Source: Sphingosinicella microcystinivorans
GTDB lineage: Bacteria; Pseudomonadota; Alphaproteobacteria; Sphingomonadales; Sphingomonadaceae
Assembly: GCF_003634215.1 (NCBI RefSeq)
Contig: NZ_RBWX01000007.1
Location: forward strand, 1,350,945-1,414,944
Direction: 5' to 3'
DNA length: 64,000 nt
The position numbers were made by a program, and so were the translations under genes. Numbering within the stretch: the stretch's first letter is position 1; every line of letters begins with the position of its first letter. The notes beneath the pieces were generated by a model. The model made no database searches, was not told the DNA's origin, and saw only the letters and a list, made by a program, of their open reading frames with translations. This document shows positions 34,763 to 43,691 of this stretch, one piece after another.

Positions 34763-35559
34763 GTCTTCCCCAGATCGATACGACCGGCCTGTTCGCTGTC
34801 GCCGGAAAGTCCGCGATCGTGGTCGGCGCCACCGGCTCGTTCGGAAAGGTCGCCTGCGCCACACTTGGCGATGCCGGTGCACGGCTGGTCGTAACTGCTG
34901 GAAGCAAGGACGACCTTGCAGCCCTGGAGGCGGAACTGGGGACGGCTGGTATCGACGCGGTCGCGGTCAATCGCCGCCCGAACACCGAAGCAGACTGCGA
35001 TGCAATCGTCGATGCTGCCGTCGAAGCGTTTGGCGGGGTCGACATTCTCGTTGTCGCATCCGGCGTGAACGATGTCGCCATGATCGGCGAATTGACACCC
35101 GATCGGTTCCAGAAGGTCATGCTGGCCAACGTCGAAGGGGCTTGGCTGATGGCCCGCGCCGCGGGCAAGCGCATGATCGAACAGGGACACGGCGGCAAGG
35201 TCGTCTTTACCTCGTCGGCACGTGGCAAGCTTGGACACCCGGCGGGTTATTCCGCCTACTGCACCTCCAAGTCCGCCGTCGACGGCCTGACAAAAGCCCT
35301 GGGATGTGAGTGGGGCAAGCACGGAATCACCGTCAACGCCATCGCTCCAACGGTGTTTCGCTCGCCGCTGACTGCCTGGATGTTCGAGGACAACGAAAAC
35401 GCCGCCAATGTGCGAACGGGATTCTTGGCTCGCGTGCCGGTCGGGAGACTGGGCGAGCCCGAGGATCTCGCCGGGCCGCTGCTCTTTCTTTGCTCACGGG
35501 CTTCTGATTTCCATACCGGCCACATCATCTACGCCGATGGCGGCTACACGGCGGGTTGA
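34759..35559 (+). CDS. Short-chain dehydrogenase/reductase (SDR)
   Basis: A 266-residue NAD(P)-dependent enzyme. The start GTG 34759 overlaps the cupin stop (GTGA). The cofactor loop VVGATGSFGKV is a slightly altered TGxxxGxG. The catalytic set is present: Ser in FTSSARGKLG, then Tyr and Lys in AYCTSK (Y-x3-K), plus the NAG-like segment (VASGVND here). Typical C-terminus GHIIYADGGYTAG. It oxidises or reduces an alcohol in the pathway. In-frame upstream codons belong to the cupin gene in another frame. Confidence 0.92.
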   Translation: MSLPQIDTTGLFAVAGKSAIVVGATGSFGKVACATLGDAGARLVVTAGSKDDLAALEAELGTAGIDAVAVNRRPNTEADCDAIVDAAVEAFGGVDILVVASGVNDVAMIGELTPDRFQKVMLANVEGAWLMARAAGKRMIEQGHGGKVVFTSSARGKLGHPAGYSAYCTSKSAVDGLTKALGCEWGKHGITVNAIAPTVFRSPLTAWMFEDNENAANVRTGFLARVPVGRLGEPEDLAGPLLFLCSRASDFHTGHIIYADGGYTAG

Positions 35560-35562
35560 GCG

Positions 35563-36468
35563 ATGGCCAAGCAAACCATCGCCGTCATCGGTGGCGGCCT
35601 CATGGGAGCGGGGATCGCCCAGACCTTTGCTGCGGCGGGTCACAGGGTGACCGTGTGCGAGCCATTCGATGAAGTTCGGGCAACTCTCATCGGGCGCGTC
35701 CGTCAAGGTCTGGCGCAGGTTGGTGATGATCCGGCATGTACCGAAAATATCGTCGCCACGTCCGACCTTGTGACGGCAGTGCAAGACGCCAGCTTCGTCA
35801 CCGAAGCGGCGCCTGAAAAGCTTGAGCTGAAGCGTTCGATCTTTGCCGATCTGGTTGCGCACGCGCCCCGTGACGCGGTTCTTGCGAGCAACAGTTCCGT
35901 CATGCCCATCGGCAGCATCACCGAGGGTCTGGAAACGGCAGAGCGCATGGTCGGAACCCACTGGTGGAATCCGGCAGCGCTCATCCCGCTTGTCGAAGTG
36001 ATCCAGGGCGAGCGGACGTCGCTTGAAACAGTCGATTTCACCATGCGCTTGCTCACGAGCGCGGGTAAAAAGCCAGCGCACGTGAAAAAGGACGTTGCCG
36101 GGTTTGTGGCGAACCGTTTGCAGCATGCGCTTTGGCGGGAGGCCATTTCCATGGTCGCCGACGGCATATGTGATGCTCGAACCGTCGATGATTGCGTTAA
36201 AAACAGCTTCGGCTTGCGTCTTGCCGTTCTGGGGCCGCTCGAGAACGCAGACCTCGTTGGTCTTGATCTGACCCGCGACATTCACCGCACCATTATCCCG
36301 GAACTCAACCGCGACGCGGCGCCGAGCGAGCTCCTCGATGAAATGATCAAGCAGGGGCGCCTGGGATTCAAATCCGGCGAAGGGTTCCAGCGCTGGTCGG
36401 CTGATGAACAGGCCGCCCTGCGGGGGCGGTTGGTCCAACATCTTGTCAAGGCGCGGGGGAGAGATTGA
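35563..36468 (+). CDS. 3-hydroxyacyl-CoA dehydrogenase-family enzyme (carnitine dehydrogenase-like)
   Basis: A 301-residue NAD-dependent enzyme: Rossmann motif VIGGGLMGAGIAQ (residues 7-19), NSSVMPI, and GTHWWNPAALIPLVEVI, where the family has THFFNP with the catalytic His. The C-terminal domain contains KDVAGFVANRL and GRLGFKSGEGF. Single-domain forms beside a BKACE gene include L-carnitine 3-dehydrogenase. It probably oxidises a 3-hydroxy acid to the 3-keto acid that the BKACE enzyme two genes downstream cleaves. It starts three bases after the SDR stop. Confidence 0.9.
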   Translation: MAKQTIAVIGGGLMGAGIAQTFAAAGHRVTVCEPFDEVRATLIGRVRQGLAQVGDDPACTENIVATSDLVTAVQDASFVTEAAPEKLELKRSIFADLVAHAPRDAVLASNSSVMPIGSITEGLETAERMVGTHWWNPAALIPLVEVIQGERTSLETVDFTMRLLTSAGKKPAHVKKDVAGFVANRLQHALWREAISMVADGICDARTVDDCVKNSFGLRLAVLGPLENADLVGLDLTRDIHRTIIPELNRDAAPSELLDEMIKQGRLGFKSGEGFQRWSADEQAALRGRLVQHLVKARGRD

Positions 36469-36470
36469 CG

Positions 36471-37667
36471 ATGGCCGAAGCACAGTCACGCGAGTGGAAG
36501 ATCGTCGGCTTGATGGCCCTCGGCTTTGGTCTTGTAGGCATTTATCGATTTCTAATCTCCCCGCTTTTCCCGACGATCGCGAAGGAGTTGAATCTCAACT
36601 ACAGCGATATCGGAACGATCGCGGGAGCTTTGGCACTCGCATGGGGTGTGGCCGCACTGGTCATGGGCAACCTCTCCGACAGGATTGGACGCCGGAAAGT
36701 TCTGGTCGGCGCGCTGATCCTGTTTTCCCTGCTGATCGGGGCGAGCGGACTGGCCACAGGGCTGATGGGCCTTGTCCTTGTTCGCGTCGTCATGGGCGTC
36801 GCGGACGGCGCGTTCACGCCGCCAAGCATCTCCGCCACACTTGAGGCCTCCCCGCCGAAAAGGCACGGGCTGAACATCGGCATACAGCAAATGATGCTGC
36901 CGCTGTGCGGTCTTGCACTGGCACCTTGGCTGGTTGGCTTGCTGCTCCCGCACATGGACTGGCGCTGGATTTTCGTCCTGTTTTCCATCCCGGGATTTGC
37001 ACTGGCGTTCGCGGTTTGGAAGCTTCTGCCAGAAGCCTCCGCCCCGGATCAGGAACGAAACAGCTTTGCGGATTGGCGCGTTGTTCTGGGTTACCGGAAT
37101 ATCAAACTGCTTATGGTGCTCATGCTGTGCTGGTTGACGTGTCTGGTCACCACGAGCGCTTTGATGCCGAGCTACCTGATCGACTTCCATGGCCTCAATC
37201 AGGCACAGATGGGCAGCATCATGGCCGCGATCGGTGTCGGTTCAACCATCGGCACACTTGCGCTTCCCGCGCTGTCAGACATTACCGGGCGCAAGCCGGT
37301 CATGATCGGCTCGACAATCGGGGTTGCGGCCTCCCTGTGGATGCTTGCGCACACCGGCAACGATCCGACACTTCTCTTTCTGTGGCTCGGCGCCGTTCAT
37401 CTCTTCAACAACGCCTGCATCACGCTGACTGTCGGACCGATCTGCGCCGAAACGGTCCCTACATCCCTGATGGCCACGGCGACCGGCGTTGTGATCGCGT
37501 GCGGCGAGCTTGGCGGCGGCGGATTGGCGCCGATCATCGCCGGGCAGGTCGCGGACCGATTTGGCATCGAACACATCTTGTGGCTGCCGCTCGGTGCCAT
37601 GGGCATCGCGCTGGTGATGACGCTTTTCCTCAAAGAAACACGCTGGAGTGCCGAACATGGCGAATAA
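36471..37667 (+). CDS. Major facilitator superfamily transporter
   Basis: A 398-residue inner-membrane carrier with 12 hydrophobic helices. The loop 2-3 motif GNLSDRIGRRKVLVG and its repeat LSDITGRKPVMIG mark the two MFS halves. It most resembles aromatic-acid and small organic-acid symporters. ATG 36471 is preferred over TTG 36465 because of the GGGGGAGAG box. Placed inside the catabolic operon, it would bring the substrate across the inner membrane after uptake through the TonB receptor. Confidence 0.92.
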   Translation: MAEAQSREWKIVGLMALGFGLVGIYRFLISPLFPTIAKELNLNYSDIGTIAGALALAWGVAALVMGNLSDRIGRRKVLVGALILFSLLIGASGLATGLMGLVLVRVVMGVADGAFTPPSISATLEASPPKRHGLNIGIQQMMLPLCGLALAPWLVGLLLPHMDWRWIFVLFSIPGFALAFAVWKLLPEASAPDQERNSFADWRVVLGYRNIKLLMVLMLCWLTCLVTTSALMPSYLIDFHGLNQAQMGSIMAAIGVGSTIGTLALPALSDITGRKPVMIGSTIGVAASLWMLAHTGNDPTLLFLWLGAVHLFNNACITLTVGPICAETVPTSLMATATGVVIACGELGGGGLAPIIAGQVADRFGIEHILWLPLGAMGIALVMTLFLKETRWSAEHGE

Positions 37668-38583
37668 GGTACTCATCACCTGCGCGATCACGGGCGGCAT
37701 TCATACACCCACGCTTTCCGACGCGCTGCCATACAAACCCGCGGACCTGGCGCATCAAGCCATTGAAGCTGCTGAAGCCGGAGCGGCGATTCTGCATATC
37801 CACGCGCGTGACCCCGAAACCGGCGCCCCTACCGGCAACCCGGACGTCTATCGCCAGTTCCTGCCGATCATCAAGCAGGGCACCGACGCGGTCATCAATC
37901 TGACCACTGGAGGCAGCCCGGACATGTCGCCGGAAGACCGGCTCGCCGGCGCGTTGGCCTTCTCGCCGGAGATGTGCTCGCTCAACATGGGCAGCATGAA
38001 CTTCTCGTTCCACGACATGGGCCGGAAAGTCACCGACTGGAAGTTTGATTGGGAAGACCAGTATATTCTCGACAGCGAGAAATTCATCTTCCGCAACACG
38101 TTTGCCGACATTCGCCGAAACTACGAATTGCTCTCCGATCACGGCGTGCGCTTCGAGCATGAATGCTACGACATCGGCCACCTCTACAATCTGGCCTATT
38201 TCGTCGACAAGGGCATCGCCAAGCCGCCGTTCTTCGTCCAGTCGATCTTCGGCATCCTCGGCGGGATCGGCGGCGATCTCGACAACGTGCTCTTCATGAA
38301 GCGAACCGCCGACCGCCTCTTTGGCAACGACTATGTGTGGTCGGTCCTGGGCGCCGGAAAATTCCAGATGCCTGTGTGCACGATGGCAGCCCAGCTTGGC
38401 GGGAATGTCCGGGTTGGTCTCGAAGACAGCCTGTTCATCGGCCGCGGCAAGCTGGCCTCTTCAAACGCCGAACAGGTCAGGAAGATCGTCCGAATCCTTG
38501 CCGAGCAGGGGCTTGAGCCAGCGACGCCGCAAGAGGCGCGCGACATGCTGGCGCTTAAGGGGGGCGATCGCACGAAGATTTAG
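37657..38583 (+). CDS. Beta-keto acid cleavage enzyme (BKACE, DUF849)
   Basis: A 308-residue TIM-barrel enzyme that condenses a beta-keto acid with acetyl-CoA and releases acetoacetyl-CoA plus a shortened product. Zinc ligands are visible: ILHIHARDP (two His) and the Glu in VRVGLEDSLF. TCAITGG near the start and SLNMGSMNF are also typical. In the best known member the Glu motif is GLEDN; the Ser here may reflect a different substrate. ATG 37657 follows TGGAG; the gene overlaps the MFS stop by 11 bases. Confidence 0.93.
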   Translation: MANKVLITCAITGGIHTPTLSDALPYKPADLAHQAIEAAEAGAAILHIHARDPETGAPTGNPDVYRQFLPIIKQGTDAVINLTTGGSPDMSPEDRLAGALAFSPEMCSLNMGSMNFSFHDMGRKVTDWKFDWEDQYILDSEKFIFRNTFADIRRNYELLSDHGVRFEHECYDIGHLYNLAYFVDKGIAKPPFFVQSIFGILGGIGGDLDNVLFMKRTADRLFGNDYVWSVLGAGKFQMPVCTMAAQLGGNVRVGLEDSLFIGRGKLASSNAEQVRKIVRILAEQGLEPATPQEARDMLALKGGDRTKI

Positions 38584-38621
38584 GCCGGGCGAGGGGCCTG
38601 GACCAGGGGAGGAGAGAAAAA

Positions 38622-40826
38622 ATGACAAGACACGCAGGTTTGGCCCGCTGGGCATTCGTAGCGATGCTATCGTCCGTATCTGGAACGACTGTCGCATGGG
38701 CGCAGGAAACGACGGGTGTCGCCGAGCAGTGGGTCGACGAGGATATCGTCGTTACGGCGCAGAAGCGTCAGCAATCGACAAAGAATGTTCCCGCCACAGT
38801 CGCGGTTCTTGGGGAAGAGCTATTGTCGCGCGCGGGGGTCAAGGACCTCTTTCAGGCTGCCGTCCTCGTGCCCGGCACCACCTTTTCACGGGCGCCTGAC
38901 GACGGCTTGCAGCTGACAATTCGCGGTCTCGGCACACCGGCGAGGACCCAGTCATTTGACCAATCCGTCGCACTGTTTCTCGACGGCACCTTTCTCGGCA
39001 AGGGCCGACTGTATTCGAACGCGTTTTTTGACATTGAGCGTATCGAAGTGATCAAGGGCACGCAAAGCACGCTGTTAGGCAAGAATACGTCGCTTGGCGC
39101 GATCTCGATCGTGACCAAGAAGCCTGGAACCGTGGTGGAAGGCTACGTCTCCGGTGGGGCAGAGATCGAAAACGGCGGGGGCTTCGTAGAAGGTGCGGTG
39201 ACCCTTCCCGCGTCGGACGCCCTGCGCTTCCGCTTTGCCGGAAAATACTCCGACGTGAAGGGCTGGGTTCACAACGATCTGACGGGCGGCAATTATCCCC
39301 GCGATCGCGACATCGGATTCCGCTCGACAGCCGTGTTCGAACCCCAGGCCGGTTTCGATGCGACCCTCAGCTACCAGTATTCAAACACGCGGCGTATCGG
39401 CAACGGATATCAATTCGTCGATCCGGATGGCTTGCTTCCCGGCGATCTGGGCGACGGCGTGCTCGACGGTCACAAATCCAGCCTGGTTTCGCAAGGCGAG
39501 CAGGGCCAGAGCGTCCACCGGATCAAGAGCCATATCGGCAACCTCACGGTCAACGTTCCGCTTGGCCGTAATGTGCTCACCTCGGTGACATCCTACGCGT
39601 CATACGATCTCGGCTTCGTCGATGACTTCGATTTTGGCGCCAAGGATGCGACATATTTCCTGCGCGCAGAGGATTATCACCAGTTCGCTCAGGAACTGCG
39701 GATTACGTCGCCTGCCGAAGATCGCTTCTCCTATCTTGCTGGTATCTTCTATTTCAACTCCGACTGGGAGTCCGCAGAAACCCAGATTTACGACACGCCG
39801 CTCGCTATCCCTCCGGGCACAATTTTCCAGGGCGGGTTCCGGAACGACTTCACGCAGAAGACCAAGACAATCTCGGTCTTCGCATCGACCACTTACAAGT
39901 TTACCGATACGCTGCGTTTGAACCTCGGCCTGCGATATACGGATGAGAAGAAGGACGCGACGTATGGCCGTGTCGCAATCGCTCCGTTCACATTCTGGAA
40001 CCAGATCGTAAACCCGCCCTTCGCGGTAACGCCGCTGGAGTTCCAGGACGACTTCGTCAACGGCAACGCGAGCATTCAGTTCGATGTCTCTCCGGCAGTA
40101 ACCGTCTACGCCGGCTATGGACGCGGGACGAAGACCGGTGGTTTCGCTGAATCCGCGCAGGTCGTGCTCGCCGATCCGGCGCTTCCTTCGGATGCGGGCG
40201 GATCATCTGTGTCATCGGAAAACGCCGATGCATTCGAAGTGGGTGTCAAAGGCAGCGCATTCGACCGCGCGCTTAACTTCGAACTGTCGGCCTTTCTGAC
40301 CAAGGTCGCGAACTTCCAGGATACGACCTTCACCGGCTCGTCGTTCGACACGTCGAACGTGAAGGTAAGGTCCGCAGGCGTAGAAGCCAATTTCCGGGCC
40401 AGGCTCGGGAGCAGCTTCCGGCTGGAAGGGGCGGTCACATATGCCGATGCAAAGATCACGGCCCCGATCGAACGCCCCGTTGCCGGTGCGCCGAAATGGA
40501 CTGGAAATATCGGCCTGCTGTTCGATCAGGACATCAGTTCCGATGTGTCCTTCTTCGCAAATGCGTATGTTCGCCACCGCAGTTCGATGATCCACCAGCG
40601 CGTTCTTTCGTTCCGCTCGGAGCCATGGACCCCGGTCGACCTCGCAGCCGGTCTGAAGGCACCGGATGATCGCTGGGAAATCAGACTATCCGCACGCAAC
40701 GTGTTCAACGATGTATCGGCGGACTTCAGCGGGCCGCCTGCAGATCCCACCCTGGCGCCGTCCATTCGCGTCGATTCGCCGAGTCCACTTCGTTCGGTTC
40801 GACTGGAGGGCACATTCAGGTTTTGA
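38622..40826 (+). CDS. TonB-dependent receptor of the catabolic cluster
   Basis: A 734-residue outer-membrane receptor. Signal peptide 1-28 (ending VAWAQ), TonB-box region DEDIVVTAQKR, plug domain (about 50-165) with IRGLG and IEVIKGTQSTLLGKN, and the 22-strand barrel ending RLEGTFRF. The GGGGAGGAGAG box precedes ATG. It is the last gene of the operon and should import the pathway's substrate with energy from TonB-ExbB. A strong hairpin follows the stop codon. Confidence 0.95.
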   Translation: MTRHAGLARWAFVAMLSSVSGTTVAWAQETTGVAEQWVDEDIVVTAQKRQQSTKNVPATVAVLGEELLSRAGVKDLFQAAVLVPGTTFSRAPDDGLQLTIRGLGTPARTQSFDQSVALFLDGTFLGKGRLYSNAFFDIERIEVIKGTQSTLLGKNTSLGAISIVTKKPGTVVEGYVSGGAEIENGGGFVEGAVTLPASDALRFRFAGKYSDVKGWVHNDLTGGNYPRDRDIGFRSTAVFEPQAGFDATLSYQYSNTRRIGNGYQFVDPDGLLPGDLGDGVLDGHKSSLVSQGEQGQSVHRIKSHIGNLTVNVPLGRNVLTSVTSYASYDLGFVDDFDFGAKDATYFLRAEDYHQFAQELRITSPAEDRFSYLAGIFYFNSDWESAETQIYDTPLAIPPGTIFQGGFRNDFTQKTKTISVFASTTYKFTDTLRLNLGLRYTDEKKDATYGRVAIAPFTFWNQIVNPPFAVTPLEFQDDFVNGNASIQFDVSPAVTVYAGYGRGTKTGGFAESAQVVLADPALPSDAGGSSVSSENADAFEVGVKGSAFDRALNFELSAFLTKVANFQDTTFTGSSFDTSNVKVRSAGVEANFRARLGSSFRLEGAVTYADAKITAPIERPVAGAPKWTGNIGLLFDQDISSDVSFFANAYVRHRSSMIHQRVLSFRSEPWTPVDLAAGLKAPDDRWEIRLSARNVFNDVSADFSGPPADPTLAPSIRVDSPSPLRSVRLEGTFRF

Positions 40827-40830
40827 ACGT

Positions 40831-40859
40831 TTGCGTCCCGGCTGCGCGCCGGGACGCAA
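40831..40859 (+). terminator. Strong hairpin after the TonB receptor gene
   Basis: A perfect 11-base stem TTGCGTCCCGG/CCGGGACGCAA with a seven-base loop, four bases after the stop codon. No clear U-run follows, so termination may be incomplete or the hairpin may protect the mRNA end. Confidence 0.6.
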
Positions 40860-41087
40860 CACCCTTTGATGAAGATGCTCACCCCCAACCCGCGCTTATG
40901 CGGGGCGGTGACGCCGCGGCTCGGCATGTATTGAGCTTGAGGTGACTGCGGCCTCGCGGAGAGGGGCGACAAGCCGTTGGAGGCCCGAGCCGGAATCGCA
41001 TTCTGGCTCATTTTCTCTATGAAAACAAGGTCTTGCGGAGAGTTCGAAAACCAAACTGCCCCCGGAAAGGCCCCTGCCAAAGTGTGG

Positions 41088-41603
41088 CTACCCAGCCACA
41101 CTCCAGGCTGTCAATGCTCCGCGAATCCGCGCCAACGCCAGGCTCATGTGATGTTGGACGCCCTTGTCGCCGATGCCGAGTTGTTTCGCAATCTCCGTGT
41201 AGGTCATGCGTCTCATCCTGTGCATCAAGAAAACGCGCCGGGTCCGACGCGACATGGCGCGGAGCGCGCGTCCATAGGCCCGCCGCAAATCGGCCTCCTC
41301 GATTCGCCACATCTGCTCAGGGCAGACTGGGGCGTCGCAGCCTTCGTCGAAGGGAAAGATGACGGCTTGCGACTGCTGTTGCTGGCGCGCGCGGTCGATC
41401 AGCAGATTGCGGGCGGAACGGGTCAGGTAGGCCTGCGGATTGTCCATGCGTTCGAAAGCCCCGCTGCGCAGCAGGCGCGCGAACGTCTCCTGCACAAGAT
41501 CGGGCGCGTCATCGCGCCCGGCCCTCGTCCTGAAGTAACGCAACAGTCGCGCTTGCTCGGCCCGATAGAAGGCCGCGAACGCGGCGGTCGAATTGCGCGT
41601 CAT
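41088..41603 (-). CDS. ECF sigma factor (FecI-like)
   Basis: A 171-residue sigma-70 family factor. Region 2 is at about 5-75 (FRTRAGRDDAPDLVQETFARLLRS, where DDAPDLVQETF is the core-binding motif) and region 4 at about 105-165 (SRRTRRVFLMHRMRRMTYTEIAKQLGIGDKGVQHHMSLALARIRGAL). ATG overlaps the stop codon of the nucleotidyltransferase gene (ATGA). No FecR-type anti-sigma gene and no cognate receptor lie downstream; the only TonB receptor nearby is convergent and belongs to the catabolic operon. Confidence 0.92.
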   Translation of the reverse strand: MTRNSTAAFAAFYRAEQARLLRYFRTRAGRDDAPDLVQETFARLLRSGAFERMDNPQAYLTRSARNLLIDRARQQQQSQAVIFPFDEGCDAPVCPEQMWRIEEADLRRAYGRALRAMSRRTRRVFLMHRMRRMTYTEIAKQLGIGDKGVQHHMSLALARIRGALTAWSVAG

Positions 41604-42103
41604 GGCCGGGCTCCCCGGCGCTCGCGCACATGCAGCGGGGCATCGCGCGAGGCGCGGTACAGCGTGATGCCTGCCTCGATGCGGTCGAGAATGAACGTGT
41701 CCCGCTCGGCGCGGGCAGTGCGGATGTCGGCCTTGGCGTAGATTTGAAGATCGACCGCGCAGCGGTCGCCGAGTTCGCGGTCGATGACCGCGCGGGCGCG
41801 GCGCCAGCAGCGTTCGTCAGTGAACAGGGGATGGTTGACGACGATCCAGAGTTCGTAGTCGGAGAAGGCTATCGTGTGGCGGTCTTCATACCAGGAGCGC
41901 CGCGCATAGGGGCCGATCAAGATGATCCGCTTGATCTGGCCCGGCTCGGGCGCCTGCACCTGTTCGGGGTCGAAGCAGCCGCGCACGATGCGCGCGATCC
42001 GTTCGACCTCGCTCTGCTTGCGGCGGATGAGATGGCCGACGCGCGCCATCACGACCTCGCGCGCGTAACCGTCGATAGGGGGTGTCATAAGCAGCTCGCA
42101 CAC
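41600..42103 (-). CDS. MNT-type nucleotidyltransferase-fold protein coupled to the sigma-factor gene
   Basis: A 167-residue protein (or 162 from ATG 42088) with the DNA polymerase beta-like fold of minimal nucleotidyltransferases. The glycine motif reads GPYARRSW (residues 64-71) and the acidic pair SDYELW, so the usual D-x-D is D82-x-E84. The third acid may be Asp118 (CAVDLQIY). It aligns by eye with the N-terminal part of the fusion protein at 42312-43232 but lacks the HEPN half. Its stop overlaps the sigma-factor start, so both are made together. Activity may be weak or altered because of the D-to-E change. Confidence 0.8.
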   Translation of the reverse strand: MCELLMTPPIDGYAREVVMARVGHLIRRKQSEVERIARIVRGCFDPEQVQAPEPGQIKRIILIGPYARRSWYEDRHTIAFSDYELWIVVNHPLFTDERCWRRARAVIDRELGDRCAVDLQIYAKADIRTARAERDTFILDRIEAGITLYRASRDAPLHVRERRGARP

Positions 42104-42311
42104 CAGCGGTCCGCGCGTTCATGCGCGGATGTGCAAGCGGCGTCCGCTGCGTGCCGCTGATGCGGCTTACAGCAACTGCCCGACCATAATGGCCGAGCCT
42201 GCATGATGCCTGGCAGGGTTATCCCCGAGATGGCCGCCAGTCACTCCATCCCGTGGCAGGGAATATGCCAGAATCCGGGCAGTTCAGCAAGTTGCCGGGA
42301 AGTGGTGGTGT

Positions 42312-43232
42312 CTATTTGTTCGCGGCTGCTTCCAATTCGGCGATGCGTTCCGAGCAAACTTGATGAACAACGCGCCCAAGTTCCTCGACACGGGCGCCGA
42401 GCCAAGTCAGCTCTTCATCGCTGATCTTGTAATGCTTGGAGTAGCGGGCTTTGGTGTAGGCTTCCTTCAGCTTCTGAAACGTAGCGCGGTCACGACGGTT
42501 GTCCTCGGGCCATATCCCGAACAGGCGCCGGTCCAGTCCTTCCGCGAGTGAACGCAGGAAGGCGATATTGTGATTGTACGGCGAATAGTAGGTCAACGTG
42601 AGGAGCAGGCAGGCGTATAAACGCTCGGTTGCCTGATGAAGGTTGAACGCCGCGTCTCGATATTCACCCTGCGACCGGCAGAACAAAAATATCTTCTGAG
42701 AACTTGTAGCTAGCGGCATCCACTCGTCAAAATACTCTTTGGCTGTATCCCGTGCTTGTTGGGGCGTCTTTGGCTTGGGGCTGTGGAGTTCACGGTGGTC
42801 CGCCTCGTAAAGTGCGATTCCATCCTTGGCGATCTCCATGAAAAAGACGCGGCCGTGGGCAAGTCCATCGTTCACTTCGTGAAGCGAGTGGACGATGAAA
42901 TTGACCGGCGTACGGAGCGTCTTCTCGATCGTATAGGCCCGGATCAGCCGTTCTTCGGCCTTCGTCCAATAGGCGGCGCGGTCAGTCAGCTCCTTCTGGC
43001 TGACGATAATGAGGATGTCGTAGTCGGACTTGTACTGGTTCGCCGAAAGCGGCGCATCGACCCAATCACCGCGCGCATGGCTTCCAAACAGGACGATTTT
43101 AAGGATACGCGCGCCCTTGCGGCGCCCGACCGCGTTCTCCGTAGCCTCGCGAAACTCGTCGAAAATGATCTCTACGATGCGCTCAAGCTCGCGCTGCTTC
43201 GCGGCAGGTAGATGGTCGATGTCGGTGCGCAT
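42312..43232 (-). CDS. Nucleotidyltransferase-HEPN fusion protein
   Basis: A 306-residue protein. The N-terminal MNT domain has GSHARGDW (50-57) and SDYDILIIV with the D70-x-D72 metal pair. The C-terminal half (about 155-295) is a HEPN-like helical bundle: QARDTAKEYFDEW, AFNLHQATERLYACLL and KARYSKHYK. Such HEPN/MNT pairs act as toxin-antitoxin or AMPylation/RNase modules; in the fused type the two functions sit in one chain. The exact RNase motif (R-x4-6-H) was not located with confidence. It lies between the MNT-sigma operon and the Abi remnant. Confidence 0.85.
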   Translation of the reverse strand: MRTDIDHLPAAKQRELERIVEIIFDEFREATENAVGRRKGARILKIVLFGSHARGDWVDAPLSANQYKSDYDILIIVSQKELTDRAAYWTKAEERLIRAYTIEKTLRTPVNFIVHSLHEVNDGLAHGRVFFMEIAKDGIALYEADHRELHSPKPKTPQQARDTAKEYFDEWMPLATSSQKIFLFCRSQGEYRDAAFNLHQATERLYACLLLTLTYYSPYNHNIAFLRSLAEGLDRRLFGIWPEDNRRDRATFQKLKEAYTKARYSKHYKISDEELTWLGARVEELGRVVHQVCSERIAELEAAANK

Positions 43233-43340
43233 GGCCAGGATTCTTCGCCATTCTCAATGTTTTGGCAAGCGCTATCAGTACAGGTTCGCGCGAGTGGCGG
43301 TAGAGTTGCGAGGGCAGAAGATCGGCCCGGATCACCCCCT

Positions 43341-43649
43341 TCACGCTTCGGCCGGATTGTCCAAGTGCGTCAGGAAGGCAAACGTGACAAGCGCACTGGC
43401 AGCCCCGACTGCCAGACTTGCATGGCGGGAAGTTACTCCGCGCACCTTGCCGTTGCGCCCGGGGCCCGTTCCATAGAGACTGCGGATTTCAGCGAAGCCC
43501 TGAATAACGGTGGCAAGATTGGACAACAGAACCTTGATCGTCTTTGCACCCTTCGCGCTTTCGGGAACGTCATCTGGCAAGGGCTTCATCGTGGCGAAGC
43601 CTTCCGGCGGTGTCTTGCACGGTGCGATCAGGTGCTTGCGGTTGTCCAC
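43341..43649 (-). pseudogene. Remnant of an Abi_C-type abortive-infection gene
   Basis: About 100 residues remain. The C-terminal part, EIRSLYGTGPGRNGKVRGV with SRHASLAVGAASALVTF, is the signature end of the Abi_C domain (pattern RN.YGTGHGR....GL..RHA.LAVGAA) found in abortive-infection proteins. Intact family members run to about 250-300 residues; here the frame opens only from a stop near 43674 and has a poor GTG start at 43649. The 5' part is missing, apparently cut by the parDE insertion. It is probably non-functional. Confidence 0.7.
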
Positions 43650-43691
43650 AATATTCCTTATGTTGGGGACAGCCTATTGGAGAACGTTGCC

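Noticed and set aside
42174-42284. Nine-base inverted repeat AACTGCCCG ... CGGGCAGTT
   Set aside because: The arms are about 100 bases apart in a short intergenic gap and could pair by chance; no function is supported.
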